Assembly (NCBI GenBank): GCA_900315605.1
Contig: OMZU01000034.1
Span: 1 to 51,924 of the forward strand
Source of the DNA: an uncultured Eubacteriales bacterium
Lineage (GTDB): Bacteria; Bacillota; Clostridia; Oscillospirales; Acutalibacteraceae
DNA length: 51,924 nt
Direction: 5' to 3'
Shown here: positions 46,350-51,924 of the stretch, piece by piece
Layout of the letters: each line of letters begins with the position of its first letter
Position numbering within the stretch: position 1 is the first letter of the stretch
Program-made: the position numbers and the translations under genes
The notes under the pieces: generated by a model
What the model was told of the DNA's origin: nothing
Database searches by the model: none
What the model saw: the letters and a program-made list of their open reading frames with translations, nothing else

Positions 46350-46386
46350 AAGGCTGCCGTGTTACAAGCGGCAGCCTTGATTTTTT
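46350..46386 (+). terminator. Terminator of the cotJ operon
   Basis: AAGGCTGCCG and CGGCAGCCTT form a perfect ten-base stem with a nine-base loop, followed by TTTTTT, 14 bases after the cotJC stop. Confidence 0.9.
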
Positions 46387-46400
46387 ATAACATTTATTGT

Positions 46401-46474
46401 GCAGAGGCGCATCCGTGTGTGCGCCCCGGAAACCAACGTTTGTTCAAAGATCGCATACGCGGGTGCGACCCTAC
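46401..46474. repeat. REP-like palindromic repeat, family C
   Basis: Two diverged copies (46401-46427 and 46451-46474) repeat the inverted-pair arrangement of 3031-3105. They fill the gap between cotJC and the amylase; the rest of 46475-46620 is non-coding. Confidence 0.65.
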
Positions 46475-46620
46475 GATCTTTTCATAACGTTGCCTTAAGA
46501 TTTTATGATCCGTGGCACGCCAAAGTGTGCGCCACGTATAAACAAAACCTTTTTATATAGCACGACGCTCCCACAAGGGGAGCGCCGCGATATTAAAAGC
46601 TGTGGGTTGATTTTAGCTTA

Positions 46621-49600
46621 TTATTGATACCAAGCTTCAGCAACGCCCTTGCCGTCGCTCCAGCTGCTGATATAATAACCAGCTGCATTGCTGTCGAATG
46701 TAATGTCAACAGTCTGTGTACCGCCATTGTCGCTGAAGATGATGTTTGTTATGCCGGCAGGAACTGTAACCTTGAACATAGCCTCGCCAAAGTCGTTAGT
46801 TCCGGCAGACTCCATCTGTGTTCCCGGCCAGCCGTTGTCGGTTGTGTCATTCCACATGTAGCAGTAAACTGAACCCCAACCTACGTTGTTTGTAAAGAAG
46901 ATCTCTTTTCCGCCGGTTACAGGATCGTCATGGATAATAACTTCGCCCCATGGTTTTGCAACAAGGTGACCGTTGCCGTCTCTTGTTCCGTCTGTCCAGT
47001 AGCCTTCAACATCAAGGTTTGTAACGTCCTCTGTCTGGTCGCCGTCCATGCCCTGGTTGAATACTACGCCTACTGCGTTCTCAGGAACAGCATACTGATA
47101 TACAGGCTCGCCGAAATCATTGTCGCCAATTGATGTCATTGGTGTGCCCGGCCAGTCTCCGAGGAGAGCGTTGCCGTCTGCATCCCATGCATAGATGTTT
47201 ACGTTGCCCCAACGCTGGTTATCTGTGAACTTGATGCCTTCGCCAGGTACCGGATCAGGACCGGGAATAGGACCGTCCCATGGTTTTGCTACAAGGTGAC
47301 CGTTGCCGTCTCTTGTTCCGTCTGTGTAGTAGCCTTCAACTGTGAGGTCTGTAACGTCCACTGTCTGGTCGCCGTCCATGCCCTGGTTGAATACTACGCC
47401 TACTGCGTTCTGAGGAACAGCACCCTGGAATACCGGCTCGCCAAAATCGTTGTCACCGATTGGTGTCATTGGTGTGCCCGGCCAGTCTCCGAGGAGAGCG
47501 TTGCCGTCTGCATCCCAAGCGTACATATTTACGTTGCCCCAACGCTGGTTATCTGTGAACTTGATGCCTTGACCCGGTTCATAACCAGTAGGTTTAGTGT
47601 CAGGTTGTGGATCCCATGGTGTTAAGAGATAGTGACCAAGCTCGTCCTGAGTACCGTTCATCCAATAATTCTTACTAAAGTCTGTGATATCTGCTGTCTG
47701 ACCTGAGCCGCCGCTTACAACAACGCCTGCTGCTCCGTCGGGAACGTTGACGATGAATACATTCTCGCCAAGGTCATTTGTTTCTGTCTCTGTAACAGGT
47801 GTGCCTGGCCACTCGCCGAGAAGCGGGTTGCCGTCTGCATCCCAAGCAAATACATTTGCGCTGCCCCAACCGAAGTTGTCTGTGAGCTTGAATGTGCCTG
47901 AAGGATTAGTTGGGATAGGATCTGAATGTGGCTGCCATGCTGCAACGAGATAGTGACCAAGTTCATTCTGCTGGTTGGTCATCTGCCAGTTCTGTGTAAA
48001 GTCAGTAATGTCTGATGACTGAGCTGTGCCGTTGTTTACAACAATACCTGTTGCTCCGTCAGGAACACTAATAAGGAATGCACCATCGCTTGCGCTAACC
48101 TGAGTTGTGCCAGGCCATTCGCCTGTGAGCGGATTGCCTTCTGTATCCCAAGCAAATACATTTGCGGTTCCCCAATTAAAGGTATCCTTTACCTTAAAGG
48201 TTCCGGGAGGATTGGTTGTATCCTGGAATGTTGTCTCTGTTGGCTCTGTTGATTCAACAGGATTTGACGGATCTGTTGGGTTTGTTGCAGGCTCAGATGG
48301 GAACTCAATCTGAGGAGTTGCAGGTACGTGATTTGCAACATATGGACCTGCATAAACGTCAGTCTGCTTGTGTGAAACTGCTGTTGAGTCGTTCTTGATG
48401 TCGTACTGAAGTACTGCGTATTCCTCTGACTCCGGATCGAGCATCATTGTCTCTGTATCCTTAACGCCGAGTGTGAGGTTTCTTACGCTGAGGTCAACGA
48501 TTGTGTTTGCTTTCTGACCGGGGTTGATAACTTCAAATGTGAATGTGAGGAAATCAACGTCCTTGTTGTCCTTTGAGCTGATCTTGTAGGGGTTACCTAC
48601 AGAAGAAGCGTTACCGCTGATAAGGTTGGGATCCTCAGGATCCTTAGCGTTGATTACGCTGTCGGCAGCCTTTGGCATGATGTTCCAGCCGCCGTCTGCG
48701 TTAGTGTTATCTGCGCTGTTGAACTTGAGAACATTGCTGTCATATGTGAGGTACCACTCTGTGTTTACAAGATCCTTTGAGGACTTGAGAGCGTAGGTAA
48801 CTGTGAACTTGTTTGTGTTCTCTTTAAATGCGTAGTCGTATGTCGGGAAGTAGTTTGATTTAGCCCTTACATGCAGTGAATATGGATCAGGCTCTGTTAC
48901 AGGCTGTGGATTATCATCGTCGTCCTTGATCTGAATTTCCTGACCGGTCTTTTCGCCGCCCTGGAGCTCTGCAAGATAGAACTGGATAGCTGTTGCGTCT
49001 GCGATAGATACAACGCCGTCGCCGTTTACGTCGCCGAGTGTGTTCTGGAGAGTTGTGAACGGATCGCCCATTTCTGCGAGCATAAACTGGATAGCTGTTG
49101 CGTCTGCGATAGATACAACGCCGTCAAGGTTTACGTCGCCCATCTTATAGGTTGTGTAAGTAACTTCCTTTGTTGTTGTTTCAACAGGATCTGTTACTGT
49201 AGTTCCCGGTGTTGAACCTGAACCCTGAGTAACTTCTGTTGCTTCAACGTTCTCTACATAAGGTGTAAGATTTGTGTTCTCAAATGAATTTGCACCTGAG
49301 AGAGCAAAGATCTTTGAGTGACCGTCCATCTTGAACACATTTGTGATAGAAGCAGGTGCTCCGTCAGCAGGATACTGCTGCTTGTCGCCCGACGCACTGA
49401 AGATTACGTGGGTGTTCTTTGATGTTCCGAGGTTGAAGTCGGAATCTGTTACCTTCTTTGTAGCTGTTTCGGTTGCTACGCAAACCTCGGGAACCTCACA
49501 GTAATAGTAGCCTGACTTGGAGTCATACTTCATAGCCTGACCCGGCCATGTGCCGTTTGAATATACTGTGCCGGGAACTGTGTCCTCATCGTACATATAT

Positions 49601-51393
49601 ACATAGAAAGGTGCTTTCCAGCTTGACTTGTTCTTAGCGTTGAACCAAACATAAATACCTGTAGCAGTCTTTCTGGACTTAACATACTTGTAGTTAGCTG
49701 TTTCGGTCACGCCTTTTGAGTCGGTTGCTGTGAGTGTGAGGTTGATTGTGTCGCCAACCTTGTAGTCAGAACCGATTCTGATGTTTGTAGCCTTTGTGAA
49801 CTCAACAGGAGTTGAGTTGTCGATGCAATAGGTGCCCTTTACAGCGTTCTCAAGACCGAGCTTGAGTGTGATAGTATCTGTGCTGAAGCTGCAGTTCTCA
49901 ACAGAGTTTGTAGCCTTTGGAGTTGTTGTGCCCTTGTAAACAACAGCAACGCCTGTTGAACCGATAGTACCGCTTACTGTGCCGCCTGATACTGTGAAAG
50001 TGTTACCTGTGATAGTGTCTGTGTATGAGCCGTTTGCAAGACCTGTGCCCGAAACGCTTACGCTTGAGGAGGTTGAGCTGCCGCAGTTTACGAGAACGAT
50101 ACCGTCTGTGCCTCTTGCAACGTATGCTACGCTGCCGCTGCTGCCGAGCTTCTCTGACTTGCCTACTGAGAGGTTGTGGAACTTATTGACCTCTGAAACG
50201 GCTGTTGACTTGTACATGTTGTTTGAAGAAACCTGACCCATGAGAGCCTCGCCGGGACGTGCGAAGAAGAGTGCAGGAGCGTTGAGTCTTGAAGCAACAA
50301 GAGCCCAAGCCTTGATTACGTTTGCGTCGGGAACGCCTGATGTGTTTGTCATTCCGCCTGAGCCTGCGTTACCCTCGAAGGTATCGTGAGACTCTGCCCA
50401 AAGTACAACGTTGCTTGCGGAAAGACCGCCGTTGTATGAGCTTGAAGCTGCGCCTGATGCGTTTCTGCTGTTTACAGCGTTAAGAATGGAATCGCCGGTC
50501 TTGTTGTCTGTAACGCGCATCATGCTTGTGTAGCCGCCATAGCTTCTGCCGGAACCGGGAGTGTTAAGAACCTCGCCGTAAGCAAAGAGTGACTTGCCGC
50601 CGTTCTTCTGGCTGTAGTAGGACTTTGCCTGACCGAGAGTGTTGTTCCAGAAGCTTGAAGCGTATGAACCGTCGTTTGATGTCTCAATGTGCTTTGCTGC
50701 GTCAAAACGGAAGCCGTCTACGCCGCAGTCGATGCATTCCTTGAGAAGATTGAGTACTGCTGACTGTACAGCTGAATTTCCTGTGTTTACGTCAGGACAA
50801 GCCGAAACGTGACCCTGAACTACAGCCTGAACGCTGCCGTCGTTGGCGTCGCCCCTGTAGCTGTGGAAATAGCTACTTCTGTTGTTGTAGAAGGTTGGCT
50901 CGTAGGTCTTAACCTCGTCGCTGACGGAGTTAGGATCTGTTTCGAGCATGTTGCCCATGTGGTTTACTACGATATCGGCAATGATCTTGATACCGTATTT
51001 GTCTGCCTCTTGGCAAAGTGATGTAAGATCTGCCTTTGTGCCGAGCCATGAATTCTCAGCAATGTGCATACTTACCGGCTGGTAGAGCTTCCACCATTGT
51101 CCCGCAACGTCCTTGGACAAACCGAAGTTCTTCGGCTGCTGTACAGGTGACGTCTGTACGGTGGAGTAACCGGCCGCCGCAATTGCCGGCAAACTTTCCT
51201 TGATTGAGTTGTAAGACCAGTTAAAGGCGTGCAAAATTACACCGTTATCAACCTTGTCCTGAAGGTGAGCGTCTACCGCAACAGACTCGGTCTCAGCCTC
51301 AGCTGCGCTTGCGGTGGTTGCCGCAAAGCCAAGAGATGATGTAAGCAATGCACCCGCAATAACCAGGCTTGCGAGTTTTCTGAACATTTTCAT
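46621..51393 (-). CDS. Amylosome-type alpha-amylase with dockerin, cohesin-like domain and five or six starch-binding modules
   Basis: This 1,590-residue protein starts at ATG 51393, downstream of AAAGGA. A signal peptide precedes a GH13 domain (about 45-480). Catalytic residues are visible: Asp231 in GFRFDAAKH (nucleophile), Glu274 in AYGEVLN (acid/base) and Asp337 in ESHDTF. DIVVNH gives the usual first conserved region. A starch-binding-like module follows (577-700, IYVWFNAKNKSSWKAP). A type I dockerin is at 750-811 (GDVNLDGVVSIADAT, GDVNGDGVVSIADAT). A cohesin-like domain spans about 836-1002. After a Thr/Pro linker come five CBM26-like modules at 1064-1155, 1166-1261, 1276-1372, 1386-1482 and 1496-1589, with motifs such as WGNVNMYAWDADGN and WPGTPM. 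Having both dockerin and cohesin would let it act as enzyme and adaptor, like the Sca1/Amy4 type of R. bromii. Confidence 0.9.
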   Translation of the reverse strand: MKMFRKLASLVIAGALLTSSLGFAATTASAAEAETESVAVDAHLQDKVDNGVILHAFNWSYNSIKESLPAIAAAGYSTVQTSPVQQPKNFGLSKDVAGQWWKLYQPVSMHIAENSWLGTKADLTSLCQEADKYGIKIIADIVVNHMGNMLETDPNSVSDEVKTYEPTFYNNRSSYFHSYRGDANDGSVQAVVQGHVSACPDVNTGNSAVQSAVLNLLKECIDCGVDGFRFDAAKHIETSNDGSYASSFWNNTLGQAKSYYSQKNGGKSLFAYGEVLNTPGSGRSYGGYTSMMRVTDNKTGDSILNAVNSRNASGAASSSYNGGLSASNVVLWAESHDTFEGNAGSGGMTNTSGVPDANVIKAWALVASRLNAPALFFARPGEALMGQVSSNNMYKSTAVSEVNKFHNLSVGKSEKLGSSGSVAYVARGTDGIVLVNCGSSTSSSVSVSGTGLANGSYTDTITGNTFTVSGGTVSGTIGSTGVAVVYKGTTTPKATNSVENCSFSTDTITLKLGLENAVKGTYCIDNSTPVEFTKATNIRIGSDYKVGDTINLTLTATDSKGVTETANYKYVKSRKTATGIYVWFNAKNKSSWKAPFYVYMYDEDTVPGTVYSNGTWPGQAMKYDSKSGYYYCEVPEVCVATETATKKVTDSDFNLGTSKNTHVIFSASGDKQQYPADGAPASITNVFKMDGHSKIFALSGANSFENTNLTPYVENVEATEVTQGSGSTPGTTVTDPVETTTKEVTYTTYKMGDVNLDGVVSIADATAIQFMLAEMGDPFTTLQNTLGDVNGDGVVSIADATAIQFYLAELQGGEKTGQEIQIKDDDDNPQPVTEPDPYSLHVRAKSNYFPTYDYAFKENTNKFTVTYALKSSKDLVNTEWYLTYDSNVLKFNSADNTNADGGWNIMPKAADSVINAKDPEDPNLISGNASSVGNPYKISSKDNKDVDFLTFTFEVINPGQKANTIVDLSVRNLTLGVKDTETMMLDPESEEYAVLQYDIKNDSTAVSHKQTDVYAGPYVANHVPATPQIEFPSEPATNPTDPSNPVESTEPTETTFQDTTNPPGTFKVKDTFNWGTANVFAWDTEGNPLTGEWPGTTQVSASDGAFLISVPDGATGIVVNNGTAQSSDITDFTQNWQMTNQQNELGHYLVAAWQPHSDPIPTNPSGTFKLTDNFGWGSANVFAWDADGNPLLGEWPGTPVTETETNDLGENVFIVNVPDGAAGVVVSGGSGQTADITDFSKNYWMNGTQDELGHYLLTPWDPQPDTKPTGYEPGQGIKFTDNQRWGNVNMYAWDADGNALLGDWPGTPMTPIGDNDFGEPVFQGAVPQNAVGVVFNQGMDGDQTVDVTDLTVEGYYTDGTRDGNGHLVAKPWDGPIPGPDPVPGEGIKFTDNQRWGNVNIYAWDADGNALLGDWPGTPMTSIGDNDFGEPVYQYAVPENAVGVVFNQGMDGDQTEDVTNLDVEGYWTDGTRDGNGHLVAKPWGEVIIHDDPVTGGKEIFFTNNVGWGSVYCYMWNDTTDNGWPGTQMESAGTNDFGEAMFKVTVPAGITNIIFSDNGGTQTVDITFDSNAAGYYISSWSDGKGVAEAWYQ

Positions 51394-51773
51394 CAAAAAA
51401 CCATCCTTTCATAATGTTTCGATTTTATTATACCAAAAAGAATCCCAATTGTATATTCTTTTATATTACAAATTGAGCCTTATTTTTTTGTGCAAAAAAT
51501 CAACTGATAAAAAAATGTTCTCATTTGAGCATTTTTTTATGTATTATTTTCCTGATAACTTTTGAGTTGTTTTTTGTTTTGCTTTAGCAATTTAACTTGA
51601 TAAGCTTTTAGAAAGTTAAATTTCTAAATATTCTCTAATCCGATTGACTTTTTGCTTTGTTTATTCTATAATTCTTTATGGTTGTATTATGGGGGAGAAG
51701 CGTTTTTTGTTTTTACGCTTTGACGCTTATCTTAAAAATATGTTTTATTTTGTATTTACAGCTTAACGAAGGT
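51394..51773. other. AT-rich upstream region of the amylase
   Basis: No gene is seen. A TATAAT box on the minus strand (51427-51432) lies 34 bases from the start, but no good -35 box is 17 bases away, so an activator may be needed. This is inference from one box. Confidence 0.4.
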
Positions 51774-51806
51774 CGTATGGGCGCACACACGGGTGCGCCT
51801 CTACAC
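51774..51806. repeat. REP-like palindromic repeat, family C
   Basis: A single copy (GGGCGCACACACGGGTGCGC core) of the element found at 3031 and 46401. Confidence 0.65.
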
Positions 51807-51829
51807 AGTAAAAAATATATTTTACTATA

Positions 51830-51847
51830 GGTCACCTCTAAAAATTC
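51830..51847. repeat. Dispersed repeat, family B; possible insertion-sequence end
   Basis: GGTCACCTCTAAAAATTC matches the copy at 33432 over most of its length. It sits about 60 bases before a new reading frame, as an IS terminal repeat would. Confidence 0.45.
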
Positions 51848-51906
51848 CTCGCAAAACGAATGAGAATATGGTATAATTAAACCATCAAAAGATAGATGGT
51901 GATGAT

Positions 51907-51924
51907 ATGCAGTTGAATTTATTT
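51907..51924 (+). CDS. Start of an unidentified rightward gene (runs off the edge)
   Basis: Only MQLNLF is visible. TATAAT lies at 51872-51877 and GATGGTGAT precedes the ATG. Too little is present to name it; an IS transposase is one guess because of the family B repeat beside it. Confidence 0.35.

Overview
The window looks like chromosome from a starch-degrading, spore-forming gut Firmicute of the Ruminococcus bromii / Ruminococcaceae type. This is inferred from a very large secreted GH13 amylase carrying a dockerin, a cohesin-like domain and repeated starch-binding modules. It is supported by three further dockerin-bearing secreted proteins, the mother-cell sigma factor SigK, a cotJABC spore-coat operon, and ordinary low-GC Firmicute housekeeping genes (dnaG-rpoD, thrS with a T-box leader, rpmE). 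No rRNA, tRNA or CRISPR array was seen.

Layout. 1-5.5 kb: an insertion-sequence-like transposase start at the left edge, a broken secreted protein (two in-frame TAA codons), a bile-acid-family sodium symporter and an LRR-dockerin protein. 5.6-9.1 kb: a metallophosphoesterase-STAND NTPase whose C-terminal HAT/TPR-like repeats are encoded by near-identical 120-bp DNA repeats, two of which have lost 67 and 35 bp. 9.5-15.8 kb: a heterodimeric ABC exporter, an AAA ATPase (DUF4143 type) and a small dockerin protein. 15.9-25.2 kb: YihY, SDR and methyltransferase genes, a RES-domain gene, CBS and membrane proteins, a flippase-like protein, a DUF2974 hydrolase, a ParE/RelB toxin-antitoxin pair, exonuclease III and sigK. 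25.2-28 kb: an AT-rich ATPase plus small membrane protein pair. 28-33.2 kb: zincin, rpoD, dnaG, YigZ, rpmE and a VanY-like protein that lacks its metal ligands. 33.5-40.1 kb: a helical dockerin protein and a frameshifted surface protein containing a clear ubiquitin-like domain. 40.4-46.3 kb: thrS and its T-box, a membrane protein with repeated LVFSE motifs, a mini SpoIID and cotJABC. 46.6-51.4 kb: the amylosome-type amylase. The right edge holds another possible insertion-sequence start.

How the genes work together. The amylase, the three other dockerin proteins and the cohesin-like domains suggest part of a cell-surface amylosome. SigK, SpoIID-like and CotJ proteins belong to sporulation. 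The MPE-STAND-HAT protein, the RES protein, the ATPase/TM pair, the DUF4143 ATPase and the ParE/RelB pair are scattered accessory or conflict-type genes, mostly more AT-rich than the core genes between them. Three dispersed short repeat families punctuate the gaps.

The strongest candidates for something new are the ubiquitin-like domain inside a secreted bacterial protein (38630-38854) and the MPE-STAND-HAT protein with its unstable repeat array (5653-9087).
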